Below are positions 34,466 to 43,264 of a DNA stretch of 64,000 bases, in pieces (the stretch's first letter is position 1; every line of letters begins with the position of its first letter). The DNA lies in the NCBI RefSeq assembly GCF_029395455.1, contig NZ_CP113916.1, forward strand, positions 1,550,001 to 1,614,000. Reading direction: 5' to 3'. The notes beneath the pieces were generated by a model. That model was not told the origin of the DNA, searched no databases, and saw only the letters and a program-made list of their open reading frames with translations. A program made the position numbers and the translations under genes. Origin of the DNA: Lactobacillus sp. ESL0785. GTDB taxonomy: Bacteria; Bacillota; Bacilli; Lactobacillales; Lactobacillaceae.

Positions 34466-34654
34466 TGCCCTCGACCTTCCCGCTAATACATTAATATTCG
34501 TTATATAAGAAGCATAGCATAGAAAAAGCCGCTACGACAAGGAAATCTTACTAATGATTTTATGAAAACACAATTAAAAATCGCTAACTTTATATCATTT
34601 ACTATATAAAGATACAATTACCGTTATCTTTTTAGTTACAATTTTGCAAAAAAA

Positions 34655-35584
34655 TTATTTTTTCAACGATTGCGCAATTTTTTCGTATTTACGAACGATA
34701 TTGTAGTCACTGTCTGTAGCTTTACGATAACCGTATTGATCATACATCTTTTGAATCAGCTTTTGCCCATCCTTGGTCTTACTAATATCAATGAAGGCAT
34801 TAGCTAACTTCTTGCGAAAAGCCTTTGGCATACTTGGTGAAACCGAAATTGTGTCATTAGGAATCGGCGTTGTAAAGTAAATTGGCACAACCTTTTGCTT
34901 AATATTTGGCTCATCATGCAAAACTTTGTTACGCGCATCTTCAAAGACAAATGCGGCATCAGTGTCACCGCTCAGCACGTTTAAAACTGCCGTATCATGA
35001 CCATTAACTGTTACTAACTTACATTTTCTAGTAACATCTAAGCCTTTTTCCTTAAGTTCAGCAACGGGGAAAATATAGCCCGTAGTTGACGTCGGACTTT
35101 GAATGGAAATTGATTTACCTTTTAAATCCTTCCAACTCTTAATCTTGGAGTTTTTCTTAACAACAATTTCAGCACGCAGAGTATGAACTAGCTTTTTAGT
35201 CCAAGTACCACCGGGTTGCTTAATACCGTAACGTTCTGATTGCAATAAAACATCAGCAGCATGTTGCTTATGCGCCTGAACGTAGGCATCAGCAGCTAAG
35301 AAACCAACATCTATTTTCTTCGACTTCATTGCTTCAATCTCGGCATTATTATCAGTTGAAGTAGTAACATGCACCGGAATTCCTAACCGCTTTGAAAGCA
35401 TCTTCTCTAATGGTTTACCACCACCATCTAAGCGGCCGGACGCATCGCTAGGAACAAATTGGACGTTAAGTGACTTAGGCGTAGTGGAATTATTTTTAGC
35501 TGTTTTTTGATTAGAACATGCTGTCAATGCAACTGCACCTAAGATAGTTACTGCACCAAGTAATATTTTTTGGATTTTTTTCAT
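34655..35584 (-). CDS. PhnD-like substrate-binding lipoprotein 3
   Basis: A 309-aa lipoprotein (lipobox LTAC; MKKIQKILLGAVTILGAVAL) of the same family as the two downstream genes. It differs in the ligand-side segment VGFLAADAYVQAHKQHAADV, where the others have VGFLPPDGYV, so its ligand may differ. Again it has no transporter genes of its own and a leader with a terminator. ATG start behind AGGAGA. Confidence 0.9.
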   Translation of the reverse strand: MKKIQKILLGAVTILGAVALTACSNQKTAKNNSTTPKSLNVQFVPSDASGRLDGGGKPLEKMLSKRLGIPVHVTTSTDNNAEIEAMKSKKIDVGFLAADAYVQAHKQHAADVLLQSERYGIKQPGGTWTKKLVHTLRAEIVVKKNSKIKSWKDLKGKSISIQSPTSTTGYIFPVAELKEKGLDVTRKCKLVTVNGHDTAVLNVLSGDTDAAFVFEDARNKVLHDEPNIKQKVVPIYFTTPIPNDTISVSPSMPKAFRKKLANAFIDISKTKDGQKLIQKMYDQYGYRKATDSDYNIVRKYEKIAQSLKK

Positions 35585-35614
35585 GATTATCTCCTAAATA
35601 CCGTAAACAAAAAA

Positions 35615-35652
35615 GACTTAACGCAAATCATAAATATGACTTACGTTAAGTC
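35615..35652 (-). terminator. Attenuator-like terminator in the phnD 3 leader
   Basis: GACTTAACG pairs with CGTTAAGTC, with further pairing inside, then six U's on the minus transcript, 25 nt before the phnD 3 start. The usp gene upstream already has its own terminator at 35821-35849, so this one sits within the phnD 3 leader. Confidence 0.75.
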
Positions 35653-35757
35653 AGTAACTAAAATACTATTTAAATGAATAAAGCTCTTATCAAAAAGAAA
35701 CAACCCTTGAACAGTCCAATAATCAATTCGCATTTTTTTCAAATTGGTCTGCATCAT
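35641..35757 (-). CDS. Putative 38-aa leader peptide before phnD 3
   Basis: ATG at 35757 with AGAAGGG upstream, reading MMQTNLKKMRIDYWTVQGLF and ending LVTDLT-stop; its last codons lie in the left arm of the terminator at 35615-35652. Same arrangement as in the other two phnD leaders; coding function is unproven. Confidence 0.35.
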   Translation of the reverse strand: MMQTNLKKMRIDYWTVQGLFLFDKSFIHLNSILVTDLT

Positions 35758-35820
35758 GTATTCCCTTCTTCCACTTCAGAACTAATTCACGGTAATAATA
35801 TCAAAATTATCACAAAAATA

Positions 35821-35849
35821 AAAGCTTAACCAATAATTAGTTAAGCTTT
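35821..35849 (-). terminator. Terminator of the usp gene
   Basis: AAAGCTTAAC pairs with GTTAAGCTTT, with U's on the minus transcript (A-run at 35814-35823), directly after the stop at 35854. Confidence 0.75.
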
Positions 35850-35853
35850 AATT

Positions 35854-36333
35854 TTATTTCTGCCGAATTGGATTATTGTCAACATCAGTTCTAACAATTA
35901 AAACATCAGCCAATGCATGTTGATCAACATACTCAGTAACTGATCCCATTAACATTCTTTCTACAGCATTTAACCCAGTTGCACCCATAATAATTAAATT
36001 ATTATGGTGATCTTTGATAAAGTCATAGGAAATTACAGCCTTAGGACTACCATAACGAATGTGATAATCAATATCATCAAAGTCAAAGTTATCGTGTGCC
36101 CATTGTTTCAAGTCTTTCATATACTTACTTGTATCTTGCGTCATTTGATAAATCGTATCACCTGAAATCAAGGTATCCTGCATTTCCCCTAGGAATTGTC
36201 TAGTATCAATCACGTTCAAAATATCAATATGAGCATTTTCCGTCATTGCAATTTTGACTGCTTTATCAAAAGATCTCTCAGCTGACTCGGAACCATCAAC
36301 TGGAACTAAAATGTTGTCTTTACTCGTACTCAT
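35854..36333 (-). CDS. Universal stress protein UspA family
   Basis: A 159-aa single-domain protein. NILVPVDGSESAERSFDKAV near the start and the ATP-binding motif IMGATGLNAVERMLMGSVTEYV (G-2x-G-9x-GS/T; shown here as GATGLNAVERMLMGSV, about residues 120-135) identify an ATP-binding Usp. Cytoplasmic; usually linked to stress or acid tolerance. Single-gene unit with own terminator; divergent from the phosphatase gene. Confidence 0.9.
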   Translation of the reverse strand: MSTSKDNILVPVDGSESAERSFDKAVKIAMTENAHIDILNVIDTRQFLGEMQDTLISGDTIYQMTQDTSKYMKDLKQWAHDNFDFDDIDYHIRYGSPKAVISYDFIKDHHNNLIIMGATGLNAVERMLMGSVTEYVDQHALADVLIVRTDVDNNPIRQK

Positions 36334-36411
36334 GTTCTCACCCTCTAGAAATATACTGCTTGATTACCTTTTATTTTAACATAATTTTGGTAGCAGTTAC
36401 TTTTTTTATAA

Positions 36412-36440
36412 TTGTTTATCCATTAGTTTATTGCTAAAAT
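36412..36440 (+). promoter_or_regulatory. Promoter of the phosphatase-deoxyribosyltransferase unit
   Basis: TTGTTT (36412-36417), 17-nt spacer, TAAAAT (36435-36440), about 42 nt before the ATG at 36482. Confidence 0.55.
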
Positions 36441-36481
36441 AGATACTAGATGTCAACGATAAAGGTGGAAGATAAGCAATT

Positions 36482-37282
36482 ATGACGGAAAAATTAATTA
36501 ATCAATTAATCGGAATTAACAGCGGCCGTAACTTTCGGGAATTAGGTGGTTATAAGACCAGCGACGGTAAGACCGTTAAGATGCACAAATTACTACGGAC
36601 TGCTAACTTGGGTACTTTAGATGACGCAGACCTTAAATTCTTACAAGACTATGGTGTTAAATACATTGTAGACTTTCGGAGTAAAGAAGAAGCTGAACAC
36701 CAACCTGATCATATTCCTGCAGGTGCAAAATATGATTTTGACCCTGTTTTCAGTGAGGACTTAACCAATTCTTCTAAAAGTATTGAACAGATTATCGCAG
36801 AAGGACCTAAAAACAAAAATGCCGGTTTTGAGCATATGTTGATTGCCTATGACGACATGATTACAAGTAAGCCAGCTCAAAAAGCTTACCAGCACTTTTT
36901 CGATCTTTTGCTAGCTAATGATCAAGATGGTCAGAGTTTAATTTTCCATTGTACTGCTGGTAAGGACAGAACTGGAGTCGGTGCCTTATTAATCTTGACA
37001 GCTTTAGGTGTGCCACTTGAAACAATTAAGCAAGACTACCTTTTAACTAATGTTGCAACTGCTGATTTTGTTAAAGGTTTCTTAATTAAGGCCAAGGCCG
37101 AAGGGGCTGATGATGCAACTGTCAACGTCTTAAAGGACTTCCAAACAGTTCATGTTGAATACATTGAACACGTTTTAGAAACAATTAACAAAAATTACGG
37201 TAGCGTTAACAACTATTTACGTGATATTATGAAATTAACTGATTCCGAAATCAGTAAGTTGCGTAATATTTACCTAAAATAA
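36482..37282 (+). CDS. Tyrosine/serine protein phosphatase (IphP/Siw14 type)
   Basis: A 266-aa protein with the N-terminal NFRELGGYKTSDGKTVK motif and the P-loop FHCTAGKDRTGVGA (Cys about residue 157), which define the bacterial dual-specificity phosphatase family. No signal peptide, so cytoplasmic. The next gene, a nucleoside deoxyribosyltransferase, begins 19 nt after the stop. The substrate could be a phosphoprotein, phosphoinositide or small metabolite. Confidence 0.9.
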   Translation: MTEKLINQLIGINSGRNFRELGGYKTSDGKTVKMHKLLRTANLGTLDDADLKFLQDYGVKYIVDFRSKEEAEHQPDHIPAGAKYDFDPVFSEDLTNSSKSIEQIIAEGPKNKNAGFEHMLIAYDDMITSKPAQKAYQHFFDLLLANDQDGQSLIFHCTAGKDRTGVGALLILTALGVPLETIKQDYLLTNVATADFVKGFLIKAKAEGADDATVNVLKDFQTVHVEYIEHVLETINKNYGSVNNYLRDIMKLTDSEISKLRNIYLK

Positions 37283-37301
37283 TTAGTTAAGGAGACCGTT
37301 T

Positions 37302-37778
37302 ATGACAAAGACAAAAACCGTTTACTTTGGTGCCGGCTGGTTTAACGAAAAGCAAAACAATGCTTATCAAGCTGCTATGAAAGCTTTGACTGCAAATCCA
37401 ACCATTGACCTAGAAAATAGTTACATTCCATTAGACCACCAATATAAAGGAATTAATGTTGAAGAACACCCTGAATATTTACATGATCGTGAATGGGCAA
37501 CTGCTACCTACCATGGTGATTTAATCGGCATCAAGTCCAGTGACATCATGATTGGTGTTTACCTACCCGAAGAAGAAGACGTTGGCTTAGGAATGGAACT
37601 CGGTTACGCTTTAAGTCAGGGTAAATATATTCTGTTAGTTATTCCCGATGAGGACTATGGCAAAGCCATTAACTTAATGAGTTGGGGCGTTTGCGATAGT
37701 GCGATTAAGATTAGTGAATTAAAAGATTTTGATTTTAATAAGCCACAATTTAACTTCTATAATGGTGCTGTTTATTAA
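37302..37778 (+). CDS. ntd: Nucleoside 2-deoxyribosyltransferase, type II
   Basis: A 158-aa protein closely following, from memory, the L. leichmannii enzyme: YFGAGWF near the start, PTIDLENSYIPLDHQYKG, DREWATATY, and EDVGLGMELGYALSQGKY, which holds the catalytic Glu (about residue 99). It ends in YNGAVY, as in the known enzyme, whose C-terminal carboxylate enters the neighbour's active site. It exchanges bases between 2'-deoxyribonucleosides in salvage. Likely co-transcribed with the phosphatase; terminator at 37791-37819. Confidence 0.95.
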   Translation: MTKTKTVYFGAGWFNEKQNNAYQAAMKALTANPTIDLENSYIPLDHQYKGINVEEHPEYLHDREWATATYHGDLIGIKSSDIMIGVYLPEEEDVGLGMELGYALSQGKYILLVIPDEDYGKAINLMSWGVCDSAIKISELKDFDFNKPQFNFYNGAVY

Positions 37779-37790
37779 CAATTAGCAATA

Positions 37791-37819
37791 AAAAAGGTTC
37801 TCGCAAGAGAACCTTTTTT
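37791..37819 (+). terminator. Terminator after ntd
   Basis: AAAAAGGTTCTC pairs with GAGAACCTTTTT around a 5-nt loop, followed by T's. Confidence 0.9.
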
Positions 37820-37905
37820 ATTTAATATTAATAATCTGATCCAAATAAGTTGGTATCTTGCTTTAAAACATTTAAGTAGCAAGGTCCCTAGTTACCGAGG
37901 ATTAA

Positions 37906-39060
37906 TTAAGCTTGATAACGTGATACACCATTTAAATAGGTTTCACTCAAAGTCATATCTGGGTTAAGAACTATAAAATCAGCAGCCTTATCTGGTGCAA
38001 TTGAGCCACAGTTAGCTAGGATTTTTGCACTTTTAGCCGGCACATAAGACGCCATCATAATTGCTTCCTGCGGCGTTGCAATATTCCAGTCGACCAAATT
38101 CTTAACTGCTGTCTTAAGCTGCAAAATACTACCAGCTAAGTTATGATTGGTTTTTAAACGAGCCATTCCTTCTTTAACGTAAACCGGTAATTCACCCAAC
38201 ATGTAGTCACCATCAGGCATCATTCCAGCTTCCATACAGTCAGTAATCAGTGCAATATGTCCTGGCCCCTTTAATTGAATTAATGCCCGAACCATTTCTT
38301 TTTTAACGTGGTGACCATCACAGATCAACTCATCAGTTACATTGTGCAGAGCCATAGCTGCATTCGAAATTGTTGGTGCGTGGTGCGAAGGGTCTGGCAT
38401 CCCGTTAAAAGTATGGGTAAACATCGTCGCACCTGCTTCGATTCCAGCAGCTGCTTGGCTAAAATCAGCACTTGAATGTCCTAATGAAACAACAACACCT
38501 TCTTGAACAACTTGCCGAATAAATTCACGGCTTCCTTTACGTTCTGGTGCCAGTGAAATTTTATTAAGCAAATTCTTAGATTCAGCCCGCCATGCATTAA
38601 ATTGTTGCAAATCAGGATCCAACAAATATTTGGGATTTTCAGCACCAGCATGTTCAGCTGTAAAATATGGGCCTTCAAAGTGTAACCCTTGAATTTTGGC
38701 ACCTGTTTCTTCACCCTTATGCTTACCAAACATCTTACAAATTCTAGTTAATGTATCAGCACCGGCCGTATAAGTGGTTGGCAACCAGCTCGTCACGCCT
38801 GATTGTAAAAAGCCTTCGGATAGATGGTTAATTCCCTTCCAATCACTCTTCATCACGTCTTCATTTAACGAACCATGAACGTGCGTATCAACTAGTCCCG
38901 GTGCAATCCACTTACCAGGATAATCAATGATTTTTCCAGTTGGCTTTTCTTTTTCTGAATAATAAAAGCCAAATTTACCATTATCCTGAACCTCAAGATA
39001 ACCGCCATCCTCTGTTGTATTTTCAAGGAAGAATTTATCTGCATGAATATAATAAGTCAT
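37906..39060 (-). CDS. nagA: N-acetylglucosamine-6-phosphate deacetylase
   Basis: A 384-aa amidohydrolase of usual NagA length. Motifs: DTHVHGS (about residue 58), HFEGPY (about 127), LGHSSADF, FTHTFNGM, CDGHHV and the catalytic-Asp region LITDCMEAG. It converts GlcNAc-6-P to GlcN-6-P for cell-wall synthesis or glycolysis. ATG start behind GAGAGGGG. A NagR-like operator lies in the divergent region upstream. Confidence 0.95.
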   Translation of the reverse strand: MTYYIHADKFFLENTTEDGGYLEVQDNGKFGFYYSEKEKPTGKIIDYPGKWIAPGLVDTHVHGSLNEDVMKSDWKGINHLSEGFLQSGVTSWLPTTYTAGADTLTRICKMFGKHKGEETGAKIQGLHFEGPYFTAEHAGAENPKYLLDPDLQQFNAWRAESKNLLNKISLAPERKGSREFIRQVVQEGVVVSLGHSSADFSQAAAGIEAGATMFTHTFNGMPDPSHHAPTISNAAMALHNVTDELICDGHHVKKEMVRALIQLKGPGHIALITDCMEAGMMPDGDYMLGELPVYVKEGMARLKTNHNLAGSILQLKTAVKNLVDWNIATPQEAIMMASYVPAKSAKILANCGSIAPDKAADFIVLNPDMTLSETYLNGVSRYQA

Positions 39061-39123
39061 AATTTCCCCTCTCTTTATAAAGGCTTACTCTATTGTTAAT
39101 AATTTCATTTTAACCCAATAAAT

Positions 39124-39135
39124 TGGTCTTAACCA
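39124..39135. promoter_or_regulatory. NagR/DasR-type operator candidate
   Basis: TGGTCTTAACCA, a near-perfect palindrome close to the TGGTCTAGACCA consensus of GntR-family NagR sites, lies 64 nt upstream of nagA and 80 nt upstream of the divergent GH31-like gene. No nagR gene is in the window. Confidence 0.55.
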
Positions 39136-39215
39136 GTTTAATCACAAATACTACAGAAAATTTTCATTTTTTAGTTATAATATGTAGTAGGAAAATAAAT
39201 TAGGAAGCAAGAATT

Positions 39216-42215
39216 ATGACACAAGATACGCAAATAAACAACCATCAATTAGGGTCATTAACCGGCGCCAACCGCTGTAAAAATTATTATGAACTGCACT
39301 ATGCAACTGGCGAAGTTGCTCGGTTCTATATTTTGGCTGACGGTATTTTTCGCTTCGTCCTTGATCCCGAGCAAAATTTCACTGATCACTCGCCATTATC
39401 ACTTCAACTTAATGTCCATAGCACAGCTTTTGAACATTCACAAGTACGGGCTACAAGTGATTCATTAATTATTCAGGCAGGCAATTATCAAATAATTTTT
39501 GGGCAAAAACCTGCTACCATGAGCATTTTTGACGAAACTCTGCATCACACCCGAATGACACAAGTTAAGCCACTTGAATTAGGTGACAATTTTACACGAG
39601 AATTCTTAAAACAAGGTAAAAACGAATTTTACTTTGGCGGCGGCTTACAAAACGGTCACTTTAGCCATAAAGGGCGAAAACTTACTATTAAGTACGACCA
39701 TATTACGGGTAAAGATGGCGTTATTACTCAAGTGCCGTTTTTCTGGTCAAATGCTGGTTATGGCGAATTACGCAATACCAATACTGTCGGCAATTATGAT
39801 TTTGGCAGTTGTGACCCCGCCACAACTATTATTGCACACCAAACAAAAGTTTTTGATAGTTTTTATCTGCTTGGTAATACGCCTCAAGCTATCCTAGCCA
39901 AGTACTATACTCTGACAGGTAAACCAATGATGTTACCTAAATATACTCTAGGGTTAGGTCACATTGGTAACTTTTGTTCAACCTTATGGCAGCCTAGTGA
40001 GGCTAAAGTACGTAATGCCAGTAAAATTGGTAATAGCTATTATGTGCGCACAACAGATGCTGCTAATGCTTCGGGGAAGTCATCACTTAATGGTGAAGAA
40101 GACTATCTCTTTTCGGCACGTGCAATGATTGATCGTTACAAAGCACTACACTTTTCGCTTAGTTGGTTTGTCCCGAACTATCGAATTAAAGCTAATGACA
40201 ATAAGGCTCTTGCCTGCTTTAATGACTATGCCTTAAGTCAAGATGTTTATCCCGGATTCTGGCATCAATCAGGCAACTCAAACTTTAACCTCCCTACACA
40301 AACTGCTTTTACCTTAACTGATAATTCTGCACTGTCTGCAGATGAAGAGCAACTTAGCACTAGTTTACAGCGTAAACGACCGCTAATCTTACAAACTAAC
40401 GGTTATGCCGGTATGCAAAAAAATGCTGCTCTAACATTTGGCGATATTGGCGGTAATTGGGAAAATATTGCCACCCAAGTTGCTGGCTTCATCGGTTCTA
40501 ACTTATCTGGGCAACCGCTTGTCGGTGCTGCAGTTGACGGCACTCAAGGTGGTGGCAACGCCCAAATTAGTGTTCGCGATTTTGAATGGAAAAGTTTCAC
40601 GCCACTTTTATTCAGCTTTGATGATCAAGGTGAATACAGCAAAACACCGTTTGCTTATAACAAAAAGATTACAGAAATCAGCCGTGCATATACAATCTTA
40701 CGCGCACAATTTCAGAATTACCTGTATACCCTAAATTATCAAGCACAGTCTGGTGTGCCAATTGTACAGCCCCTATTTATCGCCTTTCCTGATGAGCGTA
40801 CTAATTATACCGAACAATTTGGCAATGAATTTATGCTTGGTGATAATCTGTTGATTGCACCAATTACTAATGGACGCGAAGATGAAAACGGCAATGCCCG
40901 CAAAGATAACCTCTACTTGCCTGACAGCCGCACAATGTGGATTGATTTATTTACTGGAAAAAAATATGCCGGTGGCCGCGTTTACAACAACCTTTCTTAC
41001 CCTACCTGGCACCTACCCGTATTCGTTCGCGGCGGCAGTAGTTTTGATTTAGGGAAACGGGATTATGTCTTGTTTCCACAAGGTCAGAGTAGCAATATAA
41101 TTTATGATGATGACGATTTGACTGACTTTAACCACCATCATTGCGAAAGTCAGATTAATTGTATTAAAAGTGCTGACAAATTAACCATTACGCTTGCTCC
41201 CGTTAAAGGCAACTATGCTGATTTAGAAGTTGAACAACCAACAAAATTAGCGATTCTTTGTGATACTTATCCTGACCAAATAACAGTTAAAATCAACGAC
41301 CAAGTAATTTCTATGCAAGAATATGGTACAATCGATGCTTTTGATCACGCTCGTGAAGGGATCTTCTTTAATACTAGCTACACAGCTGTCCCTGAATTTA
41401 ACTATTATCATGATCCTGACCAAATAGCTTTACAAATCAAGCTTGCTAGTCGCGACATTACCAATAGCAAAATCGAAGTCATCATTCACAACTACACATA
41501 TGGTGAAAATGTTTTAGTACATGCGATTACTGACGGCCTTTTGCCATCACCAAAATTGCCAGCAGTTGATCCAAATCAAATTTCAGCCCATTCTTTTGCA
41601 CTTGCTTGGCCCAAAAAAGGTAATATTCAAGTTGAAATTAACGGTATTCTCTATGAAGGTATTAGCGGCAATTGCTTTACCTTCCATGAATTAGCTCCTA
41701 ATACCCGCTATATTATCCGAATGCGTTACGCCGCAGGCAATAAGGTTTCTGAATGGTCTGACTTATTCGGAGTTATTACTAAGCACGCAGCAATTGATTA
41801 TGCTATTAATGACATTCAAGTTACCAGCAATTATTCAAGCAGTCCCCAGCATCCCTTAACTTATTTAACAGATTTAAAACTCGCTAGTGAATGGCAAACA
41901 GACACACCTATCACGCCAGACAAGCCATTGGAATTAATCTTTAGCTTTAAGCAAGTTGAGAAATTAAGCCGGATGGCTTTTGTTCCGCGTAACATTGATC
42001 ATCAAGGCGACCCTGTTGATATTACAATTAGTGTTTCGCTTGATGGCATTAACTACACGACTTACGCCAATCATCTTAATTGGAAAGCTGACAGTAAAAA
42101 TAAGGTAGTCGGCTTACGTGATGTCCGTGCAAAAGCAATTCGCCTGACAATTTACCAATCTTCAGGCCCAATCACTGCAGCCCGTGAAGTAATTTTCTTC
42201 AGAGCAAAGAAATAA
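39216..42215 (+). CDS. GH31-like glycosidase with fn3 and F5/8C-type domains
   Basis: A 999-aa protein without a signal peptide. N-terminal beta domain (1-190), then a catalytic-barrel-like region (about 195-560) with LTFGDIGGNWENIATQVAGF, LSGQPLVGAAVDG and SRAYTILRAQFQNYLYTL, all in GH31 order. The usual nucleophile motif WxDMNE is not present; LTDNSALSAD (about 369) stands near that place. The C-terminal third has a fibronectin III-like domain (about 780-855, PNTRYIIRMRYAAG) and an F5/8C (CBM32-like) domain (about 860-999). Divergent from nagA with a shared operator, which hints at an amino-sugar substrate such as an alpha-linked GalNAc or GlcNAc glycoside; this is inference. Confidence 0.75.
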   Translation: MTQDTQINNHQLGSLTGANRCKNYYELHYATGEVARFYILADGIFRFVLDPEQNFTDHSPLSLQLNVHSTAFEHSQVRATSDSLIIQAGNYQIIFGQKPATMSIFDETLHHTRMTQVKPLELGDNFTREFLKQGKNEFYFGGGLQNGHFSHKGRKLTIKYDHITGKDGVITQVPFFWSNAGYGELRNTNTVGNYDFGSCDPATTIIAHQTKVFDSFYLLGNTPQAILAKYYTLTGKPMMLPKYTLGLGHIGNFCSTLWQPSEAKVRNASKIGNSYYVRTTDAANASGKSSLNGEEDYLFSARAMIDRYKALHFSLSWFVPNYRIKANDNKALACFNDYALSQDVYPGFWHQSGNSNFNLPTQTAFTLTDNSALSADEEQLSTSLQRKRPLILQTNGYAGMQKNAALTFGDIGGNWENIATQVAGFIGSNLSGQPLVGAAVDGTQGGGNAQISVRDFEWKSFTPLLFSFDDQGEYSKTPFAYNKKITEISRAYTILRAQFQNYLYTLNYQAQSGVPIVQPLFIAFPDERTNYTEQFGNEFMLGDNLLIAPITNGREDENGNARKDNLYLPDSRTMWIDLFTGKKYAGGRVYNNLSYPTWHLPVFVRGGSSFDLGKRDYVLFPQGQSSNIIYDDDDLTDFNHHHCESQINCIKSADKLTITLAPVKGNYADLEVEQPTKLAILCDTYPDQITVKINDQVISMQEYGTIDAFDHAREGIFFNTSYTAVPEFNYYHDPDQIALQIKLASRDITNSKIEVIIHNYTYGENVLVHAITDGLLPSPKLPAVDPNQISAHSFALAWPKKGNIQVEINGILYEGISGNCFTFHELAPNTRYIIRMRYAAGNKVSEWSDLFGVITKHAAIDYAINDIQVTSNYSSSPQHPLTYLTDLKLASEWQTDTPITPDKPLELIFSFKQVEKLSRMAFVPRNIDHQGDPVDITISVSLDGINYTTYANHLNWKADSKNKVVGLRDVRAKAIRLTIYQSSGPITAAREVIFFRAKK

Positions 42216-42221
42216 ATATAA

Positions 42222-42253
42222 AAAAAGACGATCGCAAGCGGATCGCCTTTTTT
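42222..42253. terminator. Terminator between the GH31-like gene and EIIA
   Basis: AAAAAGACGATC pairs with GATCGCCTTTTT (one mismatch) around GCAAGCG, with T-run; serves the plus-strand gene and probably the converging operon. Confidence 0.75.
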
Positions 42254-42278
42254 GTATTAAAATCTTTATTAAAGAGAA

Positions 42279-42761
42279 TCAACCATTCAACTTGATTGTT
42301 TGGACTTCTTTACCATGGGTTACATTACCTGGAGCAACTTCAGAAACAGATTTAATCAAATCCATATTAGTATAAACGACAATTATTGTATTGTCATAAC
42401 CAGCTGCTGTAATCATTTCCAGATCCATCTCAGCAAGTTGATCACCTTGCTTAACGACATCACCTTCTTTGACCATTACCTTAAATGGTTTCCCTTTTAA
42501 ATTAACTGTATCTAATCCCAAATGAAGCAAAATTTCCAGATTATCCTTTGTTGTAATTCCAATTGCATGCTTAGTTGGAAAAACCGTCGTAATTGTTCCA
42601 GCAACTGGAGCACAAATTTTCCCATTCTTTGGCTTAATTGCATAACCATCACCTAACATTTTTTCAGAAAAAACATCATCTTTAACAGCCGTAATCGGAA
42701 TTAGTTGGCCATCAACTACCGCACTAACCGAAAAACCCTGCTTTTTAAATAATTTAAACAT
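42279..42761 (-). CDS. PTS glucose-family EIIA component
   Basis: A 160-aa EIIA of the Glc/crr type from ATG 42761 (GTGGG upstream); a TTG two codons earlier is less likely. HAIGI and LLHLGLDTV contain the two conserved His residues, the second being phosphorylated. It donates phosphate to EIIB. It is the last gene of the alpha-glucoside PTS operon, whose EIICB lacks an A domain, so it fits as its partner. Its start overlaps the end of the preceding membrane-protein gene. Confidence 0.9.
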   Translation of the reverse strand: MFKLFKKQGFSVSAVVDGQLIPITAVKDDVFSEKMLGDGYAIKPKNGKICAPVAGTITTVFPTKHAIGITTKDNLEILLHLGLDTVNLKGKPFKVMVKEGDVVKQGDQLAEMDLEMITAAGYDNTIIVVYTNMDLIKSVSEVAPGNVTHGKEVQTIKLNG

Positions 42762-42763
42762 TT

Positions 42764-43264
42764 TCAATACCCACTATTCTTCACCTTTAATAGAATAATC
42801 ATTGCTAAACATGCACTAAATATCAACATAAAGATAACTGAAACAACTATAATTGGCCACGCACCCTTTTGGGGCCGATCTTTACCAGCTAACTGTAAAC
42901 TAATTAAACCCAATAATGCTAAAACCGCGCAAAAAAGATTACCAACTAGCAGCTGACCTAAGGCCTGACAAGTCATAAAAAAGCGATAATTAACATAATT
43001 ACGCAAGATTTCATTCTTTTTTAACCACAAATAATAACCTAAAATAAAATCAGTCAGCGCAATTATCACATCCACCGCAACTAGTGGTGATTTTGCCATG
43101 ATTAGAACAATACTATTTTTAGTAATTGCTGCTTCTAAAATCATGAAGAAACTAAAAAATAATGGTATCAGCAATAATGCATATAAATATGTAAGCAAAA
43201 TCTTTTTAGTATTTAGGTGTGCCTTATCTAAAAATTTAATAACAAAATTGTTTAATTTACTCAT
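42764..43264 (-). CDS. Membrane protein in the PTS operon, unknown function
   Basis: A 166-aa protein from ATG 43264, which overlaps the stop of the RpiR gene (ATGAGTAA) with GGGAAG upstream. Four hydrophobic stretches (ILLTYLYALLLIPLFFSFFM; VAVDVIIALTDFILGYYLWL; LLVGNLFCAVLALLGLISL; WPIIVVSVIFMLIFSACLAM) suggest four membrane helices. No transporter or enzyme motif was recognised. Overlaps on both sides show translational coupling with regulator and EIIA, so a role in the same sugar system is likely. Confidence 0.75.
   Translation of the reverse strand: MSKLNNFVIKFLDKAHLNTKKILLTYLYALLLIPLFFSFFMILEAAITKNSIVLIMAKSPLVAVDVIIALTDFILGYYLWLKKNEILRNYVNYRFFMTCQALGQLLVGNLFCAVLALLGLISLQLAGKDRPQKGAWPIIVVSVIFMLIFSACLAMIILLKVKNSGY

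Noticed and set aside
33055-35760. T-box or known riboswitch in the phnD leaders
   Set aside because: No AGGGTGG-type T-box sequence or other known core was found before the terminators; kept only as an unassigned leader.
37906-39060. Dihydroorotase or other amidohydrolase instead of NagA
   Set aside because: The HFEGPY, CDGHHV and LITDCMEAG blocks are specific enough for NagA.
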